Counted from the stretch's first letter, positions 48,925 through 61,780 are shown. The stretch: 64,000 nt of DNA from Tetmemena sp. SeJ-2015 (GCA_027382625.1 JAJKFJ010022336.1:1-64000), one strand, 5' to 3'. Notes: generated from the letters alone by a model not told the origin. Numbers and translations: made by a program.

Positions 48925-50396
48925 CTCCAAAGAAAGTTTGTAAAGTCAAATCAAAGCTCATAGCATGTTTGTATAGCCATCACAAGTACCTCTCAAAAAA
49001 TTGTGCATACCTTCCTTTACTGAATAAACGCCACAAAGGCCCAATCTTCTTTTAATAATCTCATAAAATAGCAAGCTGAGGGTGTTACTCTCAATCCCCT
49101 CTTTGAAAGTTAGAAAAAAGTTTGTGAAGATAATCCCTTTCTCTATGACTTCAATGGTTTTGAGTGAGTCTTAAGCAGTATGTGAAAGAGAATCGCAAGT
49201 GCATCGAACAAGTGAAACCTGTTTGCTGATTAACACCCCCCGATAGCTAAGTTCCATAAAATTTTGAAGAAATTCGGGTGTGACCAGTTACTGACATATC
49301 TTTTAAAAAATTTTTATTTTTTTAAATATTAAATAATTTATTTTTTAAAAATTAACGGGCTTCCCTTTAAATCAATAAAAAAATTTGAACTCGAATTCAA
49401 AGTAGGTTGATCTGTTTGATTAAAGCTGACTCTAATATTATTATTGTTAATTCAAAGATGCTCGTGAAGTTGTCAGATATATTATGACTTTTACTGTAGA
49501 CTTGAAATCGCTTTAGTTCTTCTTATTTATCAAATTTATCTTGATTCTTAATAATGTAAGTTGTTGTACCATCTATTTTTTTCACTTTTCATTCTTCCAA
49601 AATTAATCTAGTTACCAAGAATATTTCTTAGATCTAGATCAAAGTCATTAAGCATAGAATCTCGAAAAGTAACTCCAGCTTCTTCAAGACTTAATTTTGA
49701 GAATTTTTATGATAAAAAGTTTTTGTTTTCAGACTCTGGAATTTTTTTTTCATGGCTTGAATTTTTGGAAATTTTAACCTCTTTTTTTTAAAGTAAATTT
49801 TAAAAAAAGATTTTAAAAAAAAAGATAGCTTGGGGTTAAAATTTGAAATCAAAAAAATTTTGTTTTAAATAAGGAGAATTTTAAAAACTTTGATTCCAAA
49901 AAAGATTTAACCCCCAAAATTTTGAAATTTGACAAAAAAATTTTTTAAAAGGAACCCAAGTGTAAAAAAAAAAATTTAATAATATTATCAATATTAATCA
50001 AACTAATTTTTTATTAATAGATATGTCAGTAGCTGGCTCACACCCGACTTTCTTCATTTGATGGAACTTGAGCTCCATCGGGGGTGTGTGAATCAGTCAA
50101 GCAGGTATACTTGTTCGATGCACTTGCGATTCTCTTTCACATACTGCTTAAGACTCACTCAAAACCATTGAAGTCATAGAGAAAGGGATTATCTCCACAA
50201 ACTTTTTTCTAGCTTTCAAAGAGGGGATTGAGAGTAACTCCCTCAGCTTGCTATTTTATGAGATTATTTAGAGAAGATTGGGCCTTTGTGGCGTTTATTC
50301 AGTAAAGGAAGGTATGCACATTTTTTGAGAGGTACTTGTGATGGCTATACAAACATGCTATGAGCTTTGATTTGACTTTACAAACTTTCTTTGGAG

Positions 50397-51960
50397 ATGG
50401 AAGAGTGGGTATACTTCAACTCAGATGCTTCATTATCTATCTTGCTTCAAATGCTTAAATTCGTAAATAAGTTTTGAGCTCTCTCATTAATTCTCTATAA
50501 CAAGCCAAGTGAAATTCAAAGCTACTTCCAGAATGGAGACCCAGCGATAGATAATCCTAACTCATGAAGAATCCTCTAAGATTTTGATGGAGTAAGAGGA
50601 AACATATGAGGGGGAAGTAATAAATTTCTCTGTTTGAAAATGCAGTGTACAAAAACTGTCAATGCAGTCTAAGCAGTATTTAAAACATTAGTATACTCTG
50701 CTATTAGCGTCCTGAGTCAATGAAATTTGAGTAAGAGTCCTCTTTTGAGTGCATTCTCTAAACTAAAGTCTGCTAGAAATTACATATGTGAAAGCAGCTA
50801 CTTGAGCTTGAGAATACATGCATATTCATCCTTCAAATATCTTCAAAAAATCATTGTTCTCTAGAGTGTACTCTCACATCAGGATTTTATGGTCTGATAG
50901 AGGGAAAGCATGGAAGCAACGAAGGCGGAGGAGATTCATAATGACTACCGGGGCTCCAAAGATATTAGAATTCGAAATCCAAGCAGGTTCACTTAATTCT
51001 ATTGAGGGTAAGCCAAATATAAAACTCATATTTAAATTAAGCTTTATTTAATTTTTCCTAATTTAGACAGAGGCTGATAGAGGCAATACGCAGGGCTTCC
51101 AGTCTTGGAAGATATGTACTCCTGACTTCATTACAAGCTCTGCCCATCAGCAGGAGGCTCGCTCTCATGGAGGAGGAATATCAGTCTTGAACGCCCCTGG
51201 ATCGATATTACTCAATTTCAAGGTTTCGCATATCTACTCACTGCCAAAATTGCTTTCACTGGGGGTCCCTTTTTCCCCAAAAAAAATAAAATGAGGCAAA
51301 TTTGGTTTTAGAAAAAATAAATCCCCAATTTTAAAAGGTTTTTCGAGAGGGAACTTTTAGTTTGCAGATTGCTAAAATTCTAAAGAGAAAGTTATCTTTC
51401 TCAAATCCCTCTCTTTATAGAACCTAAACTCTAAATAGCATCAGAGTTGGTTCAAGCTGCGGAGCTATGAAAAGTGGAAATTGCGCTAAGTGTTTGCTGT
51501 GACTATGCAGATGTTAAGAGTGGAGTCGCTTTCCAGCGATCAGATTTTAAGTGCATGAAAATGATATGATTTTCACTTTCAAACTTTGTGTTTTCTTCTC
51601 AGAAAGCTTCATGCGAGAAGATTGCAGATAAGCAGTTTTTGAAATGACCTGGCGATGGCTTTCAGGCAATTTTGATAGTGAGATTGACTGGAGGTTTTAC
51701 ACGACAGTGACCCAGCTAAGGTTGTGCTGAGCATTAAAAGTCGAAGCTTACAGAGCAGAATTTGAGTCTTGAGGAGGAGTTGGATTTCAAGTTTAGCGAT
51801 AGCATGCAAGCCATCAGCTTTGAGAAGTAAGAAAGTCGAAGCAATGTGGAAAGATATCTTTTGGGAAATCTGCAGACTAGAGACTGAATCGGGCGCCAGC
51901 AAGCCCTCTGCATAAATGTCCGCAGCACTGATTTAGTTGAAAGCCCTCATATCTATGAGA
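50397..51960 (+). CDS. Palindrome gene, right-arm copy
   Basis: ATG 50,397 reads MEEWVYFNSDASLSILLQML, a probable intron (GTAAATAAG to ATAACAAG) joins to PSEIQSYFQNGDPAIDNPNS. Later blocks: SLFSRVYSHIRILWSDRGK, TTGAPKILEFEIQAGSLNSI, then after an IES EADRGNTQGFQSWKICTPDF, SHGGGISVLNAPGSILLNF, and near the outer end EEELDFKFSDSMQAISFEKQ. I do not recognise a family. Part of this copy (about 51,258-51,345) is replaced by a homopolymer-rich version of the left-arm sequence, which breaks the frame. The gene limits are approximate. Confidence 0.5.
51004..51073 (+). other. IES in the palindrome gene, 4 bp pointer GAGG
   Basis: GAGG at 51,004-51,007 and 51,070-51,073; 66 bp removed; joins GSLNSIE to ADRGNTQGF in frame. 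Splicing with the nearby GTAAG donor and the TTTAG acceptor would give a TGA. Confidence 0.75.
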
Positions 51961-52139
51961 AGGAGGAGCTATCATCAGTTGGCGTCGTAATATGTAATAA
52001 ATATTAAAATTTGGTAGGATTAAAACACTCGAGACCTCTCTATAAAACCTTATAAATAGTGAAATGGGGGGAGACTCGTAGTAATTTAAAGTATTTTTGA
52101 TCTATACACTGATTTTTAGAATACTAAGGTTTATGCTTA

Positions 52140-55125
52140 TTCGGATAATCAAGAGTTTCTTTGTGATTGCTTTTTTAACAGGCTTTTGATTGCTGATTCA
52201 ATAACTTTCTGAATAGTTTGAAGTTGTTCCATTCAGAGCCTTTGGGAGTTTTTAAGTTCTTATTCTGTTGGGTATTAGTTTACTGCTTTTACTAAATCTA
52301 TTATAAAAATGTAAATGAAAGCTTGAACCTTGTGGTAGTGGGAGAAATCTTGTGAGTCTGTTAAAGCTATAGGAGCCTTTCACCAACTGATGCCAATTTG
52401 CTCTAGCCATTATCACTTTTCCTGCATTTATCTCATTCATAAATAATTGTGGAGTATTATCCCTAGTGCTTTATTTTGAACAAACTTATCTCACAGAGTC
52501 GAGAGGTGTACTTGTACTCTTACTGTTTTTCTTTTTCCGTTAAATGGATTAGCTAATGTGGCATAGTTGACTCTCAGCAAACTGCTTTTTCTTTAAATTA
52601 ATTTAATTATGAATCTTTGAAGGGGAGCCAATCTTTTGGTGTGGTTTTTGGGAAAAACAAATTAATTTAAATATTTGCTGAAAAATTTTAAAAAAAAAAA
52701 GAGAATTAAAAATTTTGATATTAAAATTAAAAAGGAATAAATCATTGGGGGGTTAAAATGTTCCCCAAATTTTAAAAAATTATTACCCCCATTAGTTTTG
52801 AGCATAAAATTTTTTAAAAACTTTTTTTTCCTTGCAAAATTTTTTGTGGGAGGCCGTCAAGAGTTATAACCGATACAAGTTGCGATGAAGAGGATGAAGA
52901 AGAATGAATGAGTCATATCTCATTGCTGAGGTGCTGAGAAGATAATTAAAGAAGAAACTCATATTAATTTTCAATAAGACAAGCTAGAGATGAAGGGGGT
53001 GTATCTACTATTTCAAATGATACCATTTTCCAACTCTTCATTTATTATTTTAACCAATCATCGATTTTAATTCAAATTCCTACTATAGAATTGTCAATTT
53101 AATTTAATTTAAAAAAGGGCAATAAAAATAGCTCATTTAATGATACATATTATACTTTCTTTCCTTTAAATAAATTTTAATTGTATATTATGGAGTCTCT
53201 CGTCTGACTTGTCTGTAAGTTTGAAATAATTTCTGAGGACAAAGCTTTTACTTGGGATCTCTTTTCTCTTTGAGCTCAAGATAGACTAAGTGGTAGTCTA
53301 TTAGTTACTAGAAAGAAATGAGCTTTTCCTTGCAGGTTCAATTCTCTTAATTCTACTTATTTCTGGAACCTTTGTTTGTTATTCTTTCTTCAGATTGATA
53401 TCTATATTTGTACTTTAGTGGTGTGAGAGCTTCTCGTCGAACTATTTCTGATTCAGCACTCTTATCGGAATACGCATAATCGAACAAACTTATTTTTGCT
53501 GATGAGAACAATTAAAATTATTACAAACTGAATCAAATCTAAGATTTAACATTTTGTAAGATGAGGAATTGACTTATTTTCAAATTGATAAATATTATTG
53601 GTTGAAATTTCTGAGATAAGCTGCTTCCTAGGAAGAGAGTTTTGGTTGCTAATACTCAAGGGAATAAATTAATATAAATCTTAGAGGTTTTTTAGACTTA
53701 TGCCACTCCAAAAATATCTTAATAAGGGTTGTTGTTATCTGCTGCCTAAAAGAATTAGAGTTTGCGATTAATTTAATTATCTTTTGGCAATTGCTTTTAA
53801 AACAAATTGATTTTACTTTTTTTTGGGTTACTCTTTTAGCTTAAAAAATTTAATAATATATAAGGTAAAAAATTTTGTTTAAATTCCTGAAAGCTTAGGG
53901 TCTGTTGCATAGTGATTATGTTGCTAAGGAAGTTTAATTCCTCTATCTTTAATCAAAGTTGATTGATGACTGAGCTTTGAATCATCTCTTCTCTAGTAAG
54001 TTGGTCTTTAATGAGGCTCTTGGGTGTTAAAATCTGAATCATTTGGTTAGTAGACTTCTTCTTTGATGAGCATATTGAACCTATTTTAAGGCATTTTAAG
54101 ATTAGTCCTGAAAACAGTATTCTTCTTAGATCTAATTAAAACACCACTATAAAAAATTGATTTGACTATCTATCCAGGTGAGCAGTTGACTATCCTATTA
54201 CTTCATGATTTTGAGAGTTATTTGAGTTATCTAAGACTGAATTTGGATTAATGAAATCGACTGGCGAAGAGCTAGAGAGCATCTTCTTCATTTGGTTTTT
54301 CAGGAAACTCTGCTATCTCTTGGCCTTAATCATCTAGTCTCGATTTTAGTTTGGGTTTTACTAAGGCTTCAAAGAAAATAGTTGAGTTATTGTTTATACA
54401 CTTGCCTGAATTTGATCCGCCACCCCTCTAGCAATTATTAGTAATGCTGAACTATAAATTTAGAGGATTTATTAATTATTCCTAGTGCTCTCTTCTTAAT
54501 TTTCTGATCTTCAACTTCTCTAATTTACTCAATCTGCCTTGCAGGAGGAATCTACTTTTTGACGTTCTATAAATTCTCGGTCTGAATTCTCCCTCTTCTG
54601 ATTGAAAGCTTAGAGTTCTAAGAGCTATTTGAATGAAGGGAGTTTTAGGAAAGCACTGGTTCGAGTTTAGAAGCAGGAAGTATTAACTCTTCGAAGCTGT
54701 TGTTCCCCAAACCCAAATTCTCTCCTTCAAAAGTTATTTATAAAAAGAGAAATTGAAGTTTTTGAAGGACCCGTTTATTTTTCAATTGGGCACCTACGCA
54801 CAACTCTCTGAAATTGGGACTAACTCTGCTGGCCTCCATTTTGATCCTTCCTAAAGATACAAGTTATATAGTTGTTGAAATTACACTAAACGAGACTGGG
54901 AAGGAGCTAAATCTCTCTTTATTTTTAGTTGAGCCTGCGTTTCTTAGCTACTTTCTTTTGATGTTTTAGATTTTTCAATCCTTCTATAAATTCGTTTAAA
55001 TACTGTAACATACTTTTAACGATAGAAAACCGCAGATACTGCATCAATAATTAATCTAAAAATAAAGTAGATGATACTTTCACTCTTGCTTTTGCTGGCT
55101 GATATAAAATAATTGATAAATTCAT
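52140..55125 (-). CDS. Ser/Asn/Gln-rich protein of unknown function
   Basis: ATG 55,125 opens a frame without TGA for about 135 codons (LLMQYLRFSIVKSMLQYLNE, EGLKNLKHQKKVAKKRRLNQ). Shortening the T run at 54,729-54,732 (A on plus) by one base links it to the next, unbroken block (FEGENLGLGNNSFEELILPA, RGRIQTENLQNVKKQIPPAR, HYQQLLEGWRIKFRQVYKQQ). Later blocks are Ser/Asn-rich (MLSSSSPVDFINPNSVLDN near 54,250; KRSQVKALSSEIISNLQTSQ near 53,250) and Gln-rich (QQIQQKQQTNTQQNKNLKTP near 52,280). The last open frame runs into the right palindrome arm. No domain recognised; the basic helical N-terminal part might bind nucleic acid or a partner, which is inference only. Confidence 0.55.
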
Positions 55126-57040
55126 TTAAATATAAGCTATGAGTCTATTTGCAGAAACTGATGGTCATTGTTGGCCATTCTTGCCTAAGTTTAAAATAAA
55201 ACTGAAAATTTTCATTAATTTTGCAATGTTCTTATGATATTCTCAGCTCTCATCATCTGATCTCAAAGTTTATGTTAATCTCTCTCAAAGTTCGCTTTGT
55301 AATAATTTATAAATTTAAAACCAATATTTCTCTTTTCTATTCTATATTTTTTGAAAGATTTAAAAAGAAGGCAAAAGTAAGCAGATAAAATGATATGTTA
55401 ATTAAATTGAGTAGTGGAATTCGCATTATTTAAATTGATTGAAGAGGTTATTCGGAATACTAGTTTTTACTCCCATCCTTTCATTGAGAGCTCTCTCTCT
55501 TATGAAAGTAGTAAAAGTAGTATAAATTCTATATATTCTTTCAGGATTTTCAAAGATTTAAAGATGGAAAGACAATGATATTCATTTAAAATTTAAATAA
55601 TAGGTTTCAAAATAATTAGTTAAAAATGGCTTTGAAGAATGAATGGACTTGAAAAGACGGACTAAATCTCAAATTAAGGTTATATATTACGCTATAGGTT
55701 ACTTCTGATCAGCTATTGATTTTATGATATCATGATATCATAAATCCTTAATTGATAAATTGTACAAATACTAATTTACTGCTTGAAAATTAGAAATAAA
55801 CTTTTATCTTCCAATTAAATACATGATTGGAGAAATTCTTTAAAATAGGATTACTTTTTATTTTAAATGAAGATAATAAAGAAATTAATTTCGTTTTACT
55901 TCTAGACTTGTTCATTTCTTAAACCAAAATAGTAATAGAGAAATAAACCAATTGCTACAACTTTTGAACTGTCTAAAATTTGCCTATTTATGTATCTTTA
56001 TGAATGATATAATTATAGTAGTGGAATAACGATTTAGAGCTAAAGTATAAGATTTCTGATTGGAAAATGAATGCTTTAATTTATTTTATGTACAGTTTGA
56101 TATTCATACCTTAACTAAAAAATTTATATTTGACATTTAAATCTATTAAAAATAATGAACTAAAAAATATTTCTTAAATGGAAATGATCTAAGCTTAATT
56201 TTTGCCAAATAATCAATATTTGCCTAAGTATTAAAAAATTAAAGATCTTTGAAGTCAAATTTATTATAATTTAAATTCTTTGCTAATCATATTTTCTAGA
56301 TAACAAAAATTTATTAAACTTTTATAAATTAAAAGATTGTGTGTAAAATATAGAAAATTATTAATTAGATTTAAATTTGATAGTTAAAATTCTACTTAAT
56401 AATTATTTTAAACTAATAATTAGAATAAATTAAATTAGTAATCTCTTTGATAAATTTAAATATAATTTTATTCTATTTTGCTAAATTTATTTCAGAAGAA
56501 AAATTGGAGTCTTTCAAATGGATTACTCTTTGATATTTCATGATAATTATAGATAAATATAAAAACAAAATTGCTTTTAAATAATTCATAAAGGATGTAA
56601 TAAAATGTAAGCTGAAAACTTCAAGATTAATGTAAATTATAACCCTTTTTATAAATTTAATTCAAAAATTGCTATATAATCCTATGATTAATTATGACTC
56701 CACAAAGATTAATTTGAATTAAATTGTTGCATCTTATCCAAACTGAGTTCAGGAATTCTTTATGCCAAAAATGACATAATAATTTTAGATTGAATCAAAT
56801 TAGCTTTACTAGAATTGTATTCCTTCCTCCCAACTTATAATTTTATAAGTGACTGGTTCCATTTATATCCAAGATTATAATGATTTTATTAAGATGTTGT
56901 TACACACTTGAATTAATGTTATGGATATTATAAACTGGGTGAGGATTTTGCGATTAGACAATTGATTAATTAGTGGTTATTTATTTATTAAGAGTGGGTG
57001 GTGATTCATTGATCTCAGCGTATTCTCCGATCGAACTTTT
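55126..57040. other. Very AT-rich gene-free stretch
   Basis: No convincing frame on either strand in the ciliate code. Holds a small palindromic ATGATATCATGATATCAT motif near 55,725. Looks like ordinary germline-limited or intergenic sequence. Confidence 0.6.
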
Positions 57041-59600
57041 TCAAACTGCATAGAATAATAATCTTTGGTGAAATAAATTTGACTTAGGATTTTCGACCAA
57101 ATCATGTCCAGGGGCGAGTGCAAGTTTTATCGGTTTGACAAAGACCTGAAAGAGCAGAGATTTGTCCAAATTGTTCCAATCTTCCTCTTCTTCGTTCGCC
57201 TGCTCATCTGGCTTCAAGTACCTAAATAGATAGTAGCATTATAATCAATAGTTTCATCAATCTAAATATTAATCTAAGCCTTCCATAGTTGAAGATGTAT
57301 TTTTCCTTTCGATGCAAGTCTAACCAAAAAATAATTTATATGCGTGATAATGAATGAGAGTCTAATATTGGTAAGTGTCTTAAGGTTTTAAAAAGAGAGG
57401 AGATTTATTGTAGCCGCCCGGACCTCCAGCTTCCACTGAAGATTGATCATTGTAAATCCTCCAATGGCGCGATATCAGCTTTAAATCTACAAATGAGAAT
57501 ATTATGTGCTTGCAAGGCCTGAAGGTTTCTTGACCTGTTATTGATTCAACAGAGATAACAACAGTATTTACTTACTTTCATTTTATTGGAATATTTTAAA
57601 AGATTCGATGTTGGTAGACGAAGTTTAAAAGACTAACTTTTTTGATGTATATATATGTAAGTAATATTTAGGGGCGTCAGGGAAGAGTTCTTGGGAAAAT
57701 TTGGAAAATTAGTGAACATACCAAGCTTGAGCTTCTACCTTTATTCCTTTCGTCACAGTTACGCTCCCCTAATATTCCAAAGGATTCGATCTAAATACAC
57801 TAATCAATTTCAAACAATTGATGCTGAATCAACAGCATTTAATTAATCTCTCCATCTTAAACTGAGAGGGAGTTTTTCTTAAGAAGTTCATAGTATAGAC
57901 AAATTATTCATAATTCCATTTTACCAAAAAGATGATAAAAATTTTCATTAAAAGTCATAAGTATTAAAAGATAAAAAATAGATATCTACTCTGAGATACG
58001 CCCACATATAAATTGCATATTAAAAGTAAAATTGAATAAATTTCTTTAAATCTCTTGTAAACTATGCAATATTTAGTCAAATAAACTTCTGGAGAAGGCT
58101 CAACGTAAAGAACTGTTGAAGAATCCACTCCCTAGATTGAGTACATTGAGTTGTGACCCTTTCCAAAGAATTAAATGAGTAAATACAAAACAGATATCCC
58201 AAGACGTTGTTGTTGTCGATAAAGGTAATTTGTTTGTATTTGCTCGTATGTGTGAAGGGAATTGCATCTATTCCGCACTTAGACTAATCAGAAAAAAAAT
58301 TAAAATTGGAAAAAGAAGACTGAATAGTTTGCTTCAGTTTTTAAATTGAGGAGGGTGTGAGAAGTACCTGCTGTAAGTTGTGATTTGGGATGCTCACACT
58401 CCACAGTTTAAAGAAAGGACAGTGCTCTACTTCTGCGTCAGGATTGCTAAACATTTATACAACAGAATGCATAATAGACATTTGATGAGGGTCAATGTCC
58501 CCAAAGTTTTTATAGAAGCACTCATCTCTTGTTAATTTTGCAATATTTAGTCAAATAAACTTCTGGAGAAGGCTCAACGTAAAGAACTGTTGAAGAATCT
58601 ACTCCCTAGATTGAGTACATTGAGTTGTGACCCTTTCCAAAGAATTAAATGAGTAAATACAAAACAGATATCCCAAGACGTTGTTGTTGTCGATAAAGGT
58701 AATTTGTTTGTATTTGCTCGTATGTGTGAAGGGAATTGCATCTATTCCGCACTTAGACTCATCAGAAAAAATTAAATTGGAGCAAGTAGACTGAATAGTT
58801 TGCTTCAGTTTTTAAATTGAGGAGGGTGTGAGAAGTACCTGCTGTAAGTTGTGATTTGGGATGCTCACACTCCACAGTTTAAAGAAAGGACAGTGCTCTA
58901 CTTCTGCGTCAGGATTGCTAAACATTTATACAACAGCATACATAATAGACATTTGATGAGGGTCAATGTCCCCGAAGTTTTTATAGAAGCACTCTATCTA
59001 GCATAATAAACTATTATCTCAATGAAATGAAGTTAATTTATCTGGAAGGTCATGTTTTTAATATTTCTCTGGAAGAGCTTTGGAGCATTTCTATTATTAA
59101 AGTCCCTTAGAAATCCTTAAATGCGATCTCTTATAATAAATGAATGAATCCATACTGCTATTTCTCTCTAAGTTGGTTAGTTTGGTCAATGATTCCTCGA
59201 ATTAGCGCACGGAACAGTTTGTACTTGTCAAAACTGCGCTTGAAATATTTTAAGTAGGACTCATTTTCCTCTTTCTTATGGTCAGAATACTCGAGCCTTA
59301 AAAACTCAGTCTTATAATTTTTGCTATAATAGTTTTTTTGAAAAATAGTCGTGAACAATATTTTCCAGATGTAGTCTTGACCCCTTTCTGAAAAGTAGTA
59401 GTGGTGCTATTTGTTTAGGAGGGGCAATAATTTGAACACTTCCTGGAAATCAAAGTATAGTATGAATGAATGTAATAAATCAAAGTAAGAGATGAGAACT
59501 GTAATAAGATGTCTGTTAAAAGTCTCTGAGAGGAGGTCCTTGTTATTTCTTTAGGGAGGTCTTCCCTCTAATTACAATATAGAAATATTATCATAATAAT
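57041..59600 (-). CDS. F-box protein with ApaG domain (FBXO3-like)
   Basis: The N-terminal F-box (about 59,540-59,390) reads FNRHLITVLISYFDFQEVFK, LLPLLNKQ, DYIWKILF once an IES is removed. Then FLRLEYSDHKKEENESYLKY. The middle (58,066-58,994) has CGIDAIPFTHTSKYKQITFI, IQGVDSSTVLYVEPSPEVYL and FSNPDAEVEHCPFFKLWSVS, in two tandem copies. The C-terminal ApaG-like domain: GSVTVTKGIKVEAQAWYV, LISRHWRIYNDQSSVEAGGP, GGYNKSPLFLKPQDTYQYQT. It ends RLLFYAV at TGA 57,043-57,041. F-box proteins recruit substrates to SCF ubiquitin ligases; human FBXO3 combines F-box, SUKH and ApaG domains, and the middle here lies where SUKH would be, though I cannot confirm it. Start codon not fixed. Confidence 0.75.
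58066..58994 (-). repeat. Tandem duplication of about 474 bp inside the F-box/ApaG gene
   Basis: Copy 1 about 58,066-58,524, copy 2 about 58,540-58,994, offset 474 bp, nearly identical. Both copies include coding blocks (CGIDAIPFTHTSKY, DSSTVLYVEPSPEVY) and the IES-like spacers; the spacer after the CGIDAIPF block differs by several bases, so the copies are real and not one sequence printed twice. Confidence 0.85.
59447..59487 (-). other. IES in the F-box, 11 bp pointer
   Basis: AAATCAAAGTA on plus at 59,447-59,457 and 59,477-59,487; 30 bp removed; rebuilds ISYFDFQEVFK in frame in the core of the F-box. The pointer is long relative to the IES. Confidence 0.8.
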
Positions 59601-61780
59601 TATTCAAAGCTTGCCATGATAATATTATTTAGTTGCTGAAGAGATTAATTCAAGAAAGTTTAATTATAGAGATAAAAGATTCAATAAGAAGAAGAAGCTT
59701 AAATAAATTAAACTTAAAATAATTACAGTCTCAAAAATTCAAAATTCTAGGAATTAATCGAAAGCAAAAAATAAAATAATATTAAATTTGAGAAATGCAA
59801 AGATTAACTCTTTTATGTAAAGAAAGAAAAGGATTTCTGGTGTATATTCTTAATTATGAAGCATCAAATATGCTAATTAAATTTATAAATGTTGATTTTA
59901 AAAAGATTTTGCTGTATATTAATTATAGTTCGTAAATTTATCGTGCTGCCTCGATACTCCTGCTTTTTTATTAATTATAATTAAAGACACTTGTTAAGTA
60001 ACAATATTTAGAATCTATTAAATCTTAAGTATTTTAATCCCTCCTCTTTGATTGATAAAATAATAATGGTGAAAGTGTAAAAAGACTATTTCAAAGATAC
60101 TTTTAGTTTGAGAATAATCACACATGCGAATTTATTTAATAGTAATGTGTGTAGTGATAATCTATTTTATTATTAATTTTTTATAATATAATAATATAGT
60201 GAATAAAGCCTAGTCGATTAGGGAATAAAGTGCAAGTGCTTCAGAATTAATGCTCCGACTCACTTTAGACTGAAATTTTATTTGACTTCATTTAGTTCAG
60301 AATAAGGAAATTTAACTATACTTTTGAAATTACTCATTTAATATGCTTTATATTTTGGAAAATAAATTTTAGCAAAGATAATTTATCGCAATTATATATT
60401 TTATATGAAATTATAATAAATTTTATATTTAGATTGCACTTCTATTTTGAGAACATCTGTATCTATTTATAGCCTTTTGGGAGGGACAGAAATTTAAGTT
60501 ATGGATAAGTCTAAATTTTGATGTTGAATCTTTTCTTTAAAAGTGATTCCAGTACTAGTTTGGACTGTTTCGAGCTTTGAATCATCCAAGAAATTTTCGT
60601 GATTTCTGGATTTTCAAACTTTACTAAAATGAAATAGGCCAATGAGCTATAAGTCTAAAATTTGTAAAAACAAATTTTAGTTTAATCTCTCTGCAATTGT
60701 TAACTAGATTTTACTTTATCTTAATTGCTTTGAAATTGAAGGTGGGAAATTCTAAGTTAGTGTTCTAGAATAGAACCTTAGAAGGTTAGTCTTGTTTTTT
60801 AATTGAGAGACTTTTAAAAGGTTTTTTAACCTATTTATTATTTAAAATATCTCCTTTTTTGTTAAATTGAATTCTAATAATATTTATTTTCTATTGTTGT
60901 TAGAACATAAAAATTTCTAATTTAAAGTAAATTTAAATGTGAAGGGTTATATTTTAAGATCCTTCAGAGGAACAAAAGAGAGAATTAGTATCAATATTAT
61001 TATGCCGTTCAAAAAAATTTAATCTATCTTTCTTTAAAAATTCACAATTTTAAAATAATATACAATAAAATGTTTCTAAAAATAAAATTAAATAGAATAG
61101 AGAGAGAGAGTAAATTCCTCAAATAACCACTCATATGGTCTCAAATCAAAGTCTACTTTTTAATTTCTTTAAAATATGTCTTAACCCCTATTATCCATTC
61201 ACATTCATCTAATAGATTTTGATTTAACATTTCAAAGACTAAAATTAATTTATTTTTATAAAACGATTACGATATTAGAATGAATTTATATAAAATAAAG
61301 GTGATAAATAAATTCATTTCCAAGATATCTGATTCTACAAATATCTATTTTCTCAAGTAAATATTGAGAGCATAGAAAGAAGTAAGTAATTTATTTTCAA
61401 TATTCATGATTTTTTTTATTAAAAAGAGTGACCTATTTTTAAAAGGACTGATTTCAAATTGGAATCAATAGAGTTGAACTAGGCTGCATATAGCTGGCCC
61501 ATATGCTTCACTCAATACTCAATAGTATGTAGCCACGTGTGTTTATAATCTTAATAGCATGTGACGCTGCCTTTCTTTGTTTATATAACTCGTGTCCATT
61601 GGGCAATTATAGATTAGTTCTATGAACATGCGCTGTGGATAGACGCTTAACTTTAAAAGACATATAAAAAATTTGGGAATTAGAGTTTTATTAAAAAGAA
61701 ATTTAAATCACAATGCTTAAAAAAATGGTTTTATGATCTAAGAACATTTTCTGAAAAAAATCTTGTGTGTTCTAATTTCA
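59601..61780. other. AT-rich gene-free stretch
   Basis: No supported gene on either strand. A less AT-rich patch at about 61,440-61,660 has no long frame and no RNA fold that I can recognise. Confidence 0.55.

Larger units (their letters stand above)
47179..52122. repeat. 4.9 kb palindrome (inverted repeat, 2.1 kb arms)
   Basis: Arms 47,179-49,300 and 50,020-52,122 are near-identical reverse complements; the outer ends carry ATTCTAAAAATC and its complement. The 719 bp spacer (49,301-50,019) is homopolymer-rich and non-coding. Each arm holds the same gene in opposite orientation. No target-site duplication is seen at the ends, which argues against a simple transposon. Possible explanations are a real inverted duplication or a fold-back read joined into the assembly. 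Confidence 0.85.
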
